Positions 6,926 through 16,800 of a stretch of DNA of 18,175 nt are shown here, one piece after another. The stretch is from JAXGPP01 sp964436865. Lineage in GTDB: Bacteria; Planctomycetota; Planctomycetia; Pirellulales; Thermoguttaceae. Position 1 is the stretch's first letter. Every line of letters begins with the position of its first letter. A program made the position numbers and the translations under genes. A model generated the notes under the pieces. It saw nothing but the letters and a program-made list of their open reading frames with translations. It was not told where the DNA came from and did no database searches. The DNA is taken from positions 1 to 18,175 of the forward strand of contig CAYTFK010000126.1 of the NCBI GenBank assembly GCA_964436865.1, in the 5' to 3' direction.

Positions 6926-8566
6926 ATGCGACGAATGACGCGGTTTCTCGCTGCCACCCGGCTCTCTATTGTGGCGCTGGCCCTGTTGCTGCTGGCGATC
7001 CCCGCAGCAGCGCAGTCGCCCAACGGTCCCAGCGACGAGACAGCGGCGCTGCAGGATCTGCTCCGTCAGGGGTACGAGCTCGAGAACGAACAGCGGTGGG
7101 GCGATGCCCTCACCCTGTACGAAGACGCCGTGCGGAAATTTCCTGCGCAGGCAGATCTGAAGCAGCGGTTTGAATTCACCCGGATGCACTACGACCTGGG
7201 GCGGCGATATCGCGACCCCAGCTTCCTGAACCTGATATCGAGCCTGCCACTGGACGAGGCGCTGGATGTCTACGTCGACGTGCTTGGCAAGGTGCAGACA
7301 TACTACGTCGAGGCGCCGAACTGGAAACAGCTCGTGGAATGCGGCTGCAACGGCTTCGACGTGGCCCTTAGCGGAACCGATTTTCAGAACCGGCACAATC
7401 TGAGTTCGTCGGCGCCGGCGATCCAGTCGTTGCGTGCCGAACTGAAGCAGACGCTGGCGCCGATGCCGATTCAGAGTCGCGAGGCGGCCCGGCAGGCAGT
7501 CGAAATGGCCGCCCGGCTGGCCAACCGTCGTCTGGCGATCAATCCCAGCGCCGTCGTGCTTGAGTTCACCTGCGGAGCCACCAACGCGCTGGACACCTAC
7601 TCGACCTACCTCACCCCGGCGCAACTCTCCGAGCTGTACTCGCAAATCGAGGGCAACTTCGTGGGGCTGGGGGTGGAACTCAAGGCCGATCAGGGAACGC
7701 TGCTGATCGTCCGGGTGATCCGCTCCAGCCCGGCCGACGTGGCCGGGATCAAGGCGGGCGACCGCATTGTCGCCGTCGATGGTCAGGCCACCCGTGATGT
7801 CTCAACCGATCAGGCGGCCAACCTTCTGCAAGGTCCGGAAGGGAGCACGGTCAGGCTGGTTCTCGAAGGGCCCGATGGTCAGGCGCGGCAAGTCAGCGCT
7901 CGGCGGACCCGCGTCGATGTGCCGAGCATTGAAGACGTGAAGATCGTCGATTCCAGCCAGGGAGTCGGATACCTGAAGCTCACCTGCTTCCAGAAGACCA
8001 CCACCCGAGACCTCGACGAAGCGCTGTGGAGCCTGCACCGGGCCGGGATGCGGAGCCTGATCATCGATCTCCGCGGCAATCCGGGCGGACTGCTGGTAAC
8101 TGCGGTCGAAGTGGCCGACAAGTTCCTCGAACAAGGGATCATTGTCTCGACTCACGGCCGCGTGGCCCAGGAAGACTTCACCTATCGCGCCAATCAAGCG
8201 GGTACCTGGCGGGTGCCGCTGGTCGTGCTCATCGACAAGGACAGCGCCAGTGCCGCGGAGATTTTCGCCGGCGCGATCCGCGATCACCGCCGCGGCACGG
8301 TCGTGGGCCAGCGAAGCTACGGCAAAGGCTCCGTGCAGGGGATCTTCCCGCTCAGCACCGGCACGGCCGGAGTACGGCTCACCACGGCCAAGTTTTACTC
8401 GCCCACCGGCTACGAATACGCCGGGAAAGGCGTGATGCCCGACCTGGAGGTCCGCCAGACTTCCCGCCCGGTGGAAGGATCGCTCAACGCACTCACGACG
8501 AACGAAGATCCCTGGATGGCCGCGGCCATCCAGGCAGTCCGCCAGGGACAGATGGCGAAGCGATAG
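6926..8566 (+). CDS. Secreted PDZ-domain S41 protease (C-terminal processing peptidase family)
   Basis: The 546-residue protein starts with a signal peptide (basic MRRMTRFLAATR, hydrophobic to about 25, likely cleaved after AAA near 29), so it acts outside the cytoplasmic membrane. Residues 46-73 resemble a TPR-like helix pair. A PDZ domain (about 244-325) carries GVELKADQGTLLIVRVI and AGIKAGDRIVAVDG. The S41 domain (about 345-510) has DLRGNPGG (381-388), DSASAAEI (439-446) and YGKGSVQG (465-472). Ser442 and Lys467 are 25 residues apart, as in the Ser/Lys dyads of Prc and the D1 processing protease, so it should be active. Such enzymes trim or degrade exported proteins from their C-termini. 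Another ATG at 6935 is possible. The gene has its own promoter and long leader and is convergent with the Tat-protein gene. Confidence 0.93.
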   Translation: MRRMTRFLAATRLSIVALALLLLAIPAAAQSPNGPSDETAALQDLLRQGYELENEQRWGDALTLYEDAVRKFPAQADLKQRFEFTRMHYDLGRRYRDPSFLNLISSLPLDEALDVYVDVLGKVQTYYVEAPNWKQLVECGCNGFDVALSGTDFQNRHNLSSSAPAIQSLRAELKQTLAPMPIQSREAARQAVEMAARLANRRLAINPSAVVLEFTCGATNALDTYSTYLTPAQLSELYSQIEGNFVGLGVELKADQGTLLIVRVIRSSPADVAGIKAGDRIVAVDGQATRDVSTDQAANLLQGPEGSTVRLVLEGPDGQARQVSARRTRVDVPSIEDVKIVDSSQGVGYLKLTCFQKTTTRDLDEALWSLHRAGMRSLIIDLRGNPGGLLVTAVEVADKFLEQGIIVSTHGRVAQEDFTYRANQAGTWRVPLVVLIDKDSASAAEIFAGAIRDHRRGTVVGQRSYGKGSVQGIFPLSTGTAGVRLTTAKFYSPTGYEYAGKGVMPDLEVRQTSRPVEGSLNALTTNEDPWMAAAIQAVRQGQMAKR

Positions 8567-8583
8567 CCCACGAGACGCCAGGC

Positions 8584-8605
8584 GGGGATGCTTGATGCCC
8601 CCTTT
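8584..8605. terminator. Possible terminator between convergent genes
   Basis: GGGGAT (8584-8589) pairs with AT-G-CCCC (8595-8601, one bulged G) around a 5-nt loop and is followed by a pyrimidine-rich CCTTTCGTCTTCT on the plus strand. It lies in the 48-bp gap between the stops of the S41 protease and the Tat-protein gene. The stem is short, so the call is tentative. Confidence 0.35.
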
Positions 8606-8614
8606 CGTCTTCTG

Positions 8615-9589
8615 TCACGCCCCCTTCGCCGCGCCGTACTTCCGCACCAGGGCTGCGTTCTCGCCGAGCTGATCGCTGTACCGATCGTAGATGCCGACGA
8701 TCACGGCATCGCCGGTCTTGATTCCCGCGAACGTCTCGCGAAACGCCTGGTCGACCCATTCCTTGCGGTCCGACAGCCGTCCGGCGGCGAGAATCTTGAA
8801 GGCCAGGCAGGTTCGCTTCGTGGCCTGGATCGACTTGAACATCCGCGGCGGATCCTCGCGGAGGTAGACCTCGCGCGGCGGCAGAGGAACGCAGCCGAGG
8901 AGCTTTTTGAGCTCCTCGTCGGTGCGGTGCCGCTCATAGATGCACGTCATGTAGTAGTCGATGTCCCACCCCTTCGACTCGACCGCATCCACGACCGCCG
9001 GCATATGGGTCGAGACTCCCACCATCATGCCCGAGTCGCGCACCGCCTTAACGAAGTCGTGCATTTCGTCGAGCTTGCCGGATTTCAGAAGCTGGTCGCT
9101 CACCTCGCCGTGGTGCGCCACTCCGAGGCAACCCGCCTTGGCCAACAGCGGCAATTCCTTGGGATCGCGTCCGAGCGAGATGATCTGCATCTGCCCCCCC
9201 TCGTCGAGATACCGGCGATAGAGGTCGAGGTTCTGTACGCCCGAAATCTGCCAGCAGTTGCCGCCCAGTTCCTCGAACCGCCGCAGCGTCTTCATGATCT
9301 GCTCGGGCTGGTAGTAGGCCCTCATCTCTTCATTGACGAACACCGAGAGGTGCGACCCGGCGTTGAAGGTGTTGGAGCCGCAAACCAGCCGTGAAATGCG
9401 GTGCTTGCCGAAGGGCACCTGCGGCAGCTTCGCCGGCCCCCCTTGCGCCGCCACTACGGTGGCGCCGGCCGAAGCCGATAGTCCCAGCGATACGGCCCCC
9501 ACTGTTTTCATGAAATCTCGCCGGGCGGGCTGTGCCTCCGACGGGTGCCTATCGCTGGCAGTCGATCCGTTCGTTTCCTGGCGGTTCAT
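8615..9589 (-). CDS. Tat-exported aldo/keto-reductase-like protein of unknown function
   Basis: From the ATG at 9589 the protein has 324 residues. Its N-terminus carries a twin-arginine signal, ARRDFMK at 22-28, followed by a hydrophobic stretch ending near VVAAQ, so it is predicted to be exported folded. The mature part begins FGKHRISRLVCGSNTF, like the first strand of aldo/keto reductases, and the rest alternates strands and helices as a TIM barrel would. The usual Asp and Tyr of the AKR catalytic tetrad are not in their expected context (GGNCWQIS replaces the G-x-x-F-D-T-A region), so reductase activity is doubtful. Similar Tat-signal proteins are common in planctomycetes. The frame is open upstream to 9697, but that part lacks protein-like character; AGGG precedes 9589 by about 7 nt. 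Function is unknown. Confidence 0.85.
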   Translation of the reverse strand: MNRQETNGSTASDRHPSEAQPARRDFMKTVGAVSLGLSASAGATVVAAQGGPAKLPQVPFGKHRISRLVCGSNTFNAGSHLSVFVNEEMRAYYQPEQIMKTLRRFEELGGNCWQISGVQNLDLYRRYLDEGGQMQIISLGRDPKELPLLAKAGCLGVAHHGEVSDQLLKSGKLDEMHDFVKAVRDSGMMVGVSTHMPAVVDAVESKGWDIDYYMTCIYERHRTDEELKKLLGCVPLPPREVYLREDPPRMFKSIQATKRTCLAFKILAAGRLSDRKEWVDQAFRETFAGIKTGDAVIVGIYDRYSDQLGENAALVRKYGAAKGA

Positions 9590-9616
9590 GACCGGTCCCT
9601 TTGGCGAGGAATGACT

Positions 9617-9658
9617 GGGGCAGCCGGGCACTGGCCGCCCCACGGTACGGTCATCATA
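9617..9658 (-). promoter_or_regulatory. -10 element and leader hairpin upstream of the Tat-protein gene
   Basis: On the minus strand TATGAT (9658-9653) is a good -10 hexamer, without a matching -35. Downstream, GGGGCAGC (9617-9624) and GCCGCCCC (9634-9641) form an 8-bp stem with one G-U pair, 28 nt before the ATG. It could equally be a stem marking the end of the decayed gene upstream. Confidence 0.3.
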
Positions 9659-9703
9659 ATCCAAGGCAACGAACAAACGCCAGCCCGAAGCCAACAACTG
9701 AGG

Positions 9704-9966
9704 TCACTTGGCTGGCACCATCTCGACGACCACGCCCTCCCGCACTTCGCCCGGCTTGATCTCCATCGGTTTGGAAACCGCGCCGGCAAGCTCGGCCGGC
9801 CGCGTTTCCAGACTCAACTCGACGACTCCGGGGGCCAGGCGGGCGATGGTGAAGCTCCCTGCTCGTCTGACTGACGAAGCCGCCGCACGAGGGCTTGCTC
9901 GTCCAGTGCGTCCATCCGCTCTCCCCAGCAGCCGTGTCTTGGAACCGGCTCGCCGGCCCCCGCCAT
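9704..9966 (-). pseudogene. Frameshifted remnant of a carboxypeptidase-regulatory-like domain
   Basis: The last 51 codons before the stop at 9704 read like the C-terminal half of a carboxypeptidase-regulatory-like (transthyretin-type) domain: GSFTIARLAPGVVELSLE, then KPGEVREGVVVEM. Immediately upstream that frame loses sense, while another frame, open from an ATG at 9966 and stopping at 9814, supplies the matching first half: GEPVP followed by RRLRQSDEQG. Joined at about 9853-9858 they give the canonical DEQG-x-F-T-I turn. The arithmetic fits loss of one base (260 nt between codon starts). The remaining piece is about 87 codons with no signal peptide, so the gene is also truncated at the N-terminus. 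A sequencing error or programmed frameshift is possible but less likely. Confidence 0.5.
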
Positions 9967-10113
9967 CGCTTATACATCGCGACGGGCAAGAATCCCTCGC
10001 TCGCCCGGCGAAAACGCGGGAAACCTGGATCCTGCGTGTAGAATAGCCGGACTGCCCCAGCCGAGCGAGCGGCCGGGCAGGGCAAAAAAACCTCCGCAAC
10101 GCCAGACACGCCC

Positions 10114-10380
10114 ATGGACTCCTCCGCCGACTGGGAACAAGCTCGATTCGACGAAGTATTCCGCCAGGTCCGTCAGCACGTGCGGATGCGGAGGCTCAGC
10201 GACCGGAAGTTCACGATCGAGGATCTCGCCCGATTGCTCGATTCGGAATATGTGAGCCAGGGGACGTCCTGCCTGGAGAAGAGCGCCGTTCAGCACATCG
10301 CACAGGCAGCCACCATCGCCGCCTACGAATCGCTCCTGGCCGAGTGGCAGGAGGAACTGGACCACGGAAATGGCGTGTGA
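10114..10380 (+). CDS. Small hypothetical helical protein
   Basis: An 88-residue, soluble, charged protein that I do not recognise. It is predicted to be mostly helical: an Asp/Glu/Arg-rich first half with FDEVFRQVRQHVRMRR, the segment FTIEDLARLL (33-42), and a long C-terminal helix AATIAAYESLLAEWQEEL. There is one cysteine and no membrane segment or signal peptide. Composition looks like a real soluble protein, with few of the Arg/Pro/Gly runs seen in shadow frames nearby. There is no Shine-Dalgarno sequence before the ATG and only a weak TAGAAT -10-like hexamer about 70 nt upstream. It is convergent with the Hpt gene, 59 bp away, and divergent from the decayed domain. Existence is likely but not certain. 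Confidence 0.5.
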   Translation: MDSSADWEQARFDEVFRQVRQHVRMRRLSDRKFTIEDLARLLDSEYVSQGTSCLEKSAVQHIAQAATIAAYESLLAEWQEELDHGNGV

Positions 10381-10439
10381 CGGAAGCCGAGCGACGAAGA
10401 GTCCGGAAACCACGACGTGCAGAATGGACTTCCGACAAC

Positions 10440-10793
10440 TTAGGGCAGTTCGCTCCGTATAGCCGGGTCTTCTTCCGCAGGCGGTACACCGGGTCGCACG
10501 CGGCGGCAGAGATCCAGCAGTTCATTGAGCGACGCGAGGATTTCTTCCTCCTGTCGGCCGTCCTTTGCGGCGTGTTCGAGCCGGGCGGCCAAGGGCGTCA
10601 GCGAGTGGAATCCATAGCTTCCGGCTGCGCCTTTGAGCTGGTGGGCGGTGCGAGCCAGTTCTTCCCAGTCTCGACTTCGCGCCAGGTTCTCGAGGCCACT
10701 GATCCGATCGGGCATCTCTTGGACGAACATCTCCACGAGTTCGCCGAGAAGGGGATCCGCGGCCAGCGACGAGAAAGCAAAGGTGGTGCTCAC
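10440..10793 (-). CDS. Stand-alone Hpt (histidine phosphotransfer) protein
   Basis: The 117-residue protein is an HPt four-helix domain with the phospho-site motif TAHQLKGAAGSYGF (49-62), His51 being the phosphorylated residue. An N-terminal acidic helix (about 12-30) and a C-terminal helix pair (about 65-97) complete the fold. It would take a phosphoryl group from the receiver of the hybrid kinase encoded 40 bp upstream, which has no Hpt domain of its own, and pass it to a response regulator not present here. The start is GTG at 10793, supported by GGAG about 7 nt before it. The same strand and short gap indicate one operon with the kinase. Confidence 0.92.
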   Translation of the reverse strand: MSTTFAFSSLAADPLLGELVEMFVQEMPDRISGLENLARSRDWEELARTAHQLKGAAGSYGFHSLTPLAARLEHAAKDGRQEEEILASLNELLDLCRRVRPGVPPAEEDPAIRSELP

Positions 10794-10833
10794 AGGTCTC
10801 TCCGTGTCGTCATTTCCAGTTCGACCGTTGGAT

Positions 10834-13800
10834 TCAACGGCTCCGGCTTGTCATGGGCAGATTGCAGGCCGTCGCAGGTTGGGCCGTGTGCTGTTCCTCG
10901 ACGGCGGAGGGACGTGCTGCGACCTCCGGCCGCAATTGCGTTTGACGCGGCGGCAGAAAGCGGGCGAGCGCGTGCAGAAACCTGGCTCGATCGATCGGCT
11001 TGGTGAGGTACGCATCGCACCCGGCAGCCCGGCACTTGGCACTATCACCTTCCATCGCATGGGCCGTCATGGCGATGATCGGTTCGGCGTAGCCCGCCAC
11101 ACGCAGCTTCCGCGTGGCTTCGTAGCCGTCCATAACCGGCATTTGCATGTCCATGAGGATGATATCAAAGGGATGGCCCGCCTCGCGCGCAGCCAGGGCC
11201 TCGTCACAGGCAATCTGACCGTTCTCCACCACGGTGACCTCGGCCCCGGCATTCTTTAGAACGAACGCGATGAGCCGCTGATTGTCAGGACCATCCTCGG
11301 CCAGCAGAATGCGAGCGTCCAGTCGCAAGGCAAGAGCCGTGTTGTTGGCCGCCACTGTGCTGGTCCGCAGCGCCCCTTCGAGCGGCGACTCGAGCAGTCT
11401 CACCCCCTCCAAGTCGCCTGCCTCCACGGTAACGCTGAACGTGCTTCCCTTGCCGGGTGTGCTGCTGAGCGTGATGCCGCCTCCGAGCATTTCTGCCAGC
11501 CGTTTGCTGATGGTCAACCCCAAGCCGGTCCCACCGAACTTGCGCGTGGTGGACGAGTCGGCCTGGCTGAAGGGCTGGAACAGCCGCGACAATTGCTCGG
11601 GGGTCAACCCGATCCCCGTGTCGACGACATCGACCTGAAGCAAAGCGGGCTTGCCAAGTCTCTGCACCAGACGCGCTACGACGCGCACTTCGCCTGTCTC
11701 GGTGAACTTGATGGCGTTGCCGATCAGGTTGATCAGGACTTGCCGAAGGCGGACAGGATCGCTGTGAATCGTCTCTGGAAAACGGCCGATGTATTCCAGT
11801 GTGAGGGGAAGCTTCTTGGCGTTCGCTCGCACTCTCATCAGCGAGACCACGTCGCCGAGCACCTGCACGGGCGCGCACGCGACGCGTTCGACGTTCAGCC
11901 TTCCGGCCTCGATTTTGGAAAGATCGAGGATGTCGTTGATCAGCTCAAGGAGGTAGCTGCCGTTCCGCTGAATCGTGCGGATCGCCTCAATTCGTTCCGG
12001 CGGAGCTTGCTCGACGCCGAGCTCGCTGAGGAGCAACTCGGAGAACCCGAGAATCGCGGTCATGGGGGTGCGAATCTCATGGCTCATGTTGGCCAGGAAC
12101 TCGCTCTTGGCGCGGGTCGCCGATTCAGCCAGTTGATTGGAGACTTCCAGTGCCTTGTTCGCGGACTCCAGGGCGGCAACGGTACTCTTGAGCTTGTTCT
12201 CCGCTTGCTTCCCGTCCGTGGTATCCCAGACGACGCCGCTTAGTTTCAAGGGACGGCCCGCATCGTCACGCGACAGCTTGGCGCGGGCGGTGATGTAATG
12301 GATGCTCCCGTCGGGCCAGACCGCGCGGTATTCCGCTTCATAGGGCATGTCGTGATCGAGCGTTCGGCTCAGGGCTGCCTTGACGGCCTCCCGATCTTCT
12401 GGAGGCATGACGGCAAAGAACTCCTCGGTCGTGCCCTGAAATGTAGCCGGATTGATGCCCAGGAGAGCGCACATCTGATCGCTGAAGTATCGCTTGTCCT
12501 CGGAAATATCCCAGTGCCACGCACCCATCCCGGCGCCCTGCATGGCGATATCCAGCCGTTGCTTGCTTTCTCGCAGTTCTTCTTCAGCCAGCCTGTGTTC
12601 GGTAATGTCCCAATTGGTGCCGATCATTTGCGAGGGCCGGCCGGATGGTTCGCGCCGCACGATGGCGAGTGCACGAATGCTACGGGTGGTTCCGTCCGGC
12701 CAGACGACACGAAATTCGGTGTTGAAATCCTTGTCGCCCCGCAGCGCACGCTGGATTTCTTCGTTGCTTCGCTGCCGGTCTTCCGGGTGGAGTCTTGCCT
12801 GCCATGCCTCGTAGGCGCCGCCGAACTGCTCCGGCGTTATTCCGTAGAGTCGAAACATCTGCTCGTCCCAGACCAGCCTATTATTGGCAACGTCGTAGTC
12901 CCAGATGCCCACGCCGCCGGCGCGCGTCGCCAGCGACAAACGATCCGTGATCTGACGCAGTGATTCCTCTGCCTGCTTTCGCTCGGTGATGTCGCGGATA
13001 ATGCCCACGGCGTGCCACTTGCCCTCGAGAGAGACTGCCGAAAGCGACATGGAAATCGCGATCTCTTGACCGTCCTTCCGCCGGGCCACCAGTTCAAGTG
13101 TCTTGCCAATGGCATTCCCACGGCCCGTGCGTACGAACTCGGGAAATGCCGCATGATGGGCATTGTGGTATCGCTCGGGCGCCAGAAGTCTGTGAAGGTC
13201 TTTGCCGATTGCTTCTTCACGCGGGTAACCAAAGATCGACTCGGCCGCAGGATTCCAATAGGAGATTGCTCCTTGAGGATCCATCATGAGAATGGCATCC
13301 TGTGCCGAATGGGTAATGGCGTGTAATTTCGCCTCGCTTGACCGCAGTGTCTCCTCGGCCTTCTTGCGGCCGGTCATGTCCAAGGCCAGGCATACGATTC
13401 CACGAACTCCGCCTTGCTCGTCGCGCATGACGGCGCCGGAGAGAAGCACGGGAATCTTCTCGCCGCTCTTGGTTCGGAGGCGTTTCTCAAGGTTGCTGAC
13501 AAACCCTTCCTGCGCAAGGCGGCGCAACACAGTGCGATTCACAGGAAGCGAAAACCCTGACATGAACGACTTGACGATGTCTCCCTCTTCTTCCTCTTCG
13601 TCTTCTTCTTCAAACAGCAGCGTTGCGGGCTGGCCGATCAAGTCCTGTTCAAGATAACCTGACGATCGGCAAGTCGCGTCGTTGACCGTGGCGATTCGGC
13701 CATCGGGCGTGACGACTACGAGCATGTCGGCCATGGAGCGAACGATGCTCTCGGTATAGTAACGTTCCCTTTGAAGCGTGTGCTCCATCTGCTTGCGCTG

Positions 13801-16800
13801 GGTGATGTCCCGCAAGGCGGCAAGCAGGTGCAGTTGGCCCCTGAACGTCACTTGACTGCCGCGGACCTCGACATGGAAGAGACTGCCGTCCTTGCGGACT
13901 TCGACGGATTCCGCCGTGAACTGGCCCGTAGCCGTGACTTGCTTCTTGAATACCTCGAAAAGGTGTGCGTAGTCTGGGTGGACAAAGTCCTTGCCTGAGA
14001 GTCCAATAAATTGGTCTCTGTCGTATCCGTACATCCGACAAGCCGCTGGGTTGGCCTCAACGACTTTGCCGTCCAGGTCGATGACAAGCAATGCATCGGA
14101 AACGGCTGCAAACACCTGGCGATGTCGCTCCTCGCTCTCTCGCAGAGCCTCTTCCGCCCGTTTGCGGCGGGTAATGTCCGAGTGGGTGCCCGTCATCACC
14201 AGAGGCTTTCCATCCGATGTCCACTGGGTCACTCTGCCCCGGTCATGCACCCACACCCAGGTGCCATTCTTATGCCTGAGGCGGCATTCACAATCATAGT
14301 GGTCGAGGATTCCCGCAAAGTGCTTCTGCAGAATCGCTTCGCACTGCGTCAAATCATCGGGGTGCGTCAGACCCAGCCAGGTGTGAATGCTGATCGGGGC
14401 GAGTTCATCGAGGGTATAGCCGGCGATTTCCGCCCAACGCCGGTCGAACTCTGTCTCGCCGGTCTGAACATTCCAACGCCATGTTCCGACGTTGGTGCCC
14501 TCGATAACGCTGGCCAGAAGATCGCGTTGCTCTCGCAGCGAGCGTTCCATTGCCTTGCGCTCGGACACATCGACAAAGCACTCCAACAGTTTCTCCCGGC
14601 CTCCCATTTGGATCCGCTTGACTGTCTTCAAAATGGCGACTCGGCTGCCATCGGCGCGCAGCATCTCTCGGTCCGAGTTGTCCAAGGCTTTTCCCAAGTC
14701 ACATACTGGACAAGCCCCGTCGCACTCCGGACAAAAGAGCGCGTGACATGGACGACCCACAAGAAGATCTACGGACCCGCCATACAGTGCAGCCACATAG
14801 TCATTCACCGTCTCGATAACCCGGGTCACTGGGTCTACGACAACCACTCCGGCGGGCAAGTTCATCAGCAGTTCGCGCTGGAAGGCTTCGGACTCACGCA
14901 GTTCCTCCCGCCGCCGGTACTCTTCAGTCACGTCCCGGAAGACAAGCACTGCGCCGGTGACGGCCCCGGAGGGGTCGCGGATGGGCGCGCAGGAGTCGGC
15001 GATCTGGCGTTCGGTTCCGTCTTTGGCAATGAGCGCAGTGTGGTGAGCGAGTTCGACATTCACGCTGGTCTTTAGGGCCCTCGCCACCGGGTTCTCGACG
15101 GTCTGGCGAGTCTGGGAATGGATGACACGGAAGACCTCCTCTAATGGCCTGCCCGCCGCCTCGGCGGCAGTCCAACCCGTGAGGGCCTCGGCCGCGCGGT
15201 TGAGGCTTGCCACCGTTCCTTCACGGTCGCAAGCGATCACCGCGTCGCCGATGGAGCGCAATGTGGCTGCAATATGCTCTTCACTCTCGCGGAGTGCCGT
15301 TGTGCGCTCTCTCACCAGCTCTTCGAGCGCCCGACGGCCGCCAAGCAGCACCGACACGACAACGACCATCCCAGCGGTAAGGAGCAATCCTGCCAAGATC
15401 ACGCCCATGCCCGCCCTTGCCGGCTGCATGCGCTTGAACTCCGGCTTGGCATGGCCGGCCACGATGAAGGTTTTGCCGAAGGCCAAAACGGGCTGGCGTG
15501 CCGTCAGCTTCCCCTTCAGGCGGAGGTCCCCCGTCCAGGAGCGGGCGAGTGATTCGATCGATCCGTCGCCACGGGCAAGAACCAGTTCGTTTTCCGCCAT
15601 GTCACTGGGTGCCACCGCTTCCAGCACATCGCCCAGACGCAGCACGGCTAGGGCAACCCCCCGCAGGGTCCGGCACTGGCCATCGGCGAAAACCGGCCGG
15701 CAGACGAGCATCGCCTTTTGGCTCCCGGTCTCCTGCACCAGCGTCACCGGCTCGCTCGCGGTGGCCAAGCCGGTGCGCAGGGCCTCCTCGATGGCGACGC
15801 GCCGGACCGGCTCGGAGCCGAGATCGAAACCAATCGCCGCCCGGTTGCTTTCTTCCGGCATTACGCGGAACACCGGATAATACACGTCGCGGCCGGCGGC
15901 GGGCACGCGGTTGCCGGCAGCATCCCGCTGCCAGATTCTGAAATCGTCCATCCCCGCCGCGCGGGCCTCCTGCTCGAAACGCTCCTTATCCGCCGCCGGG
16001 ACGGCTGGAATCCACTCCCAGGCCTGCACGCCCTGGTGCCGGGTGAGGTGTTCCGCATAATGCCGGAACTCCTCGGCCACAACATTGTCGCTGCCTTCCC
16101 AAAACCGCGACAGCCCTTCGAGCCCTGCACCGAGGTCGCGGAACCCCTCGGCGAGCATCGCGGTTCGGCTTTCGGCCAGATGCCGGAACAAATCGGCCTG
16201 ATTTCGATGGGCCTCATGCTGGGCCAGCCAGGCGGCGAAGCAGGTCAGGATCAGGCCGACCGCGGCCGCCAGAGCGGGTTCCAGATACCCCATCCAACGC
16301 GGAGCATTTTCGAGCCGGGCGCGCCGACCCAGCAGAAGCGATCCGACGGACAAGACGACGATCAGTACGAGCGTGGTCAGCCCCACGGGCAGAACGCTCC
16401 GGGCGGCCACGGCCCATTTCCAATCGCTCGTGCTGATGTCCATGCCGAGCACGGCGACAGGCTCGCGGGAACGCGGGTCGCTCAAGGAGACTAAGGCCGA
16501 AACCCAAGTCCCCCAGCGATCGGCCATCGGCCCTTCGACCCAGTCGGTATGCGTATCGAAAGCATGCCAACACTCCGGCGATGCTTCCTCATAGACCTGC
16601 CCGGGCGGCGATTCGTCCTCCGCGCCGGCCGGTTCGCTGTCGGCGTAGAAGAACACCTTCCCATCCGCTCTGCGCCCCATCAAGTAGATGAAGCGGCATT
16701 TCGGGTCAGCCGCGCGGACGGCGGCCAATTGCTCTTTCAGCCGCAGGTATCTTGGCGAGGCGAGGTCGGCCTCGGTACCGCTGAGCGCCCGGACATGCTC

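Noticed and set aside
6649..7023. Minus-strand 124-residue frame over the S41 promoter and start
   Set aside because: Overlaps a near-consensus promoter, leader and signal peptide of the protease; no domain seen.
10381..10434. CGGAAG/CTTCCG inverted repeat between the 88-residue gene and the Hpt gene
   Set aside because: Only 6 bp with a 42-nt loop and no U-run; too weak to call a terminator.
13286..13657. Repeated short coding similarities among PAS linkers (ERKQAEE-type) as a possible DNA repeat
   Set aside because: These are the normal conserved ends of PAS domains in multi-PAS kinases, not nucleotide repeats; no CRISPR or tandem array is present.
14011..15075. Plus-strand 354-residue frame opposite the hybrid kinase
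   Set aside because: It is the reverse of three PAS domains whose sequence is clearly real on the minus strand.
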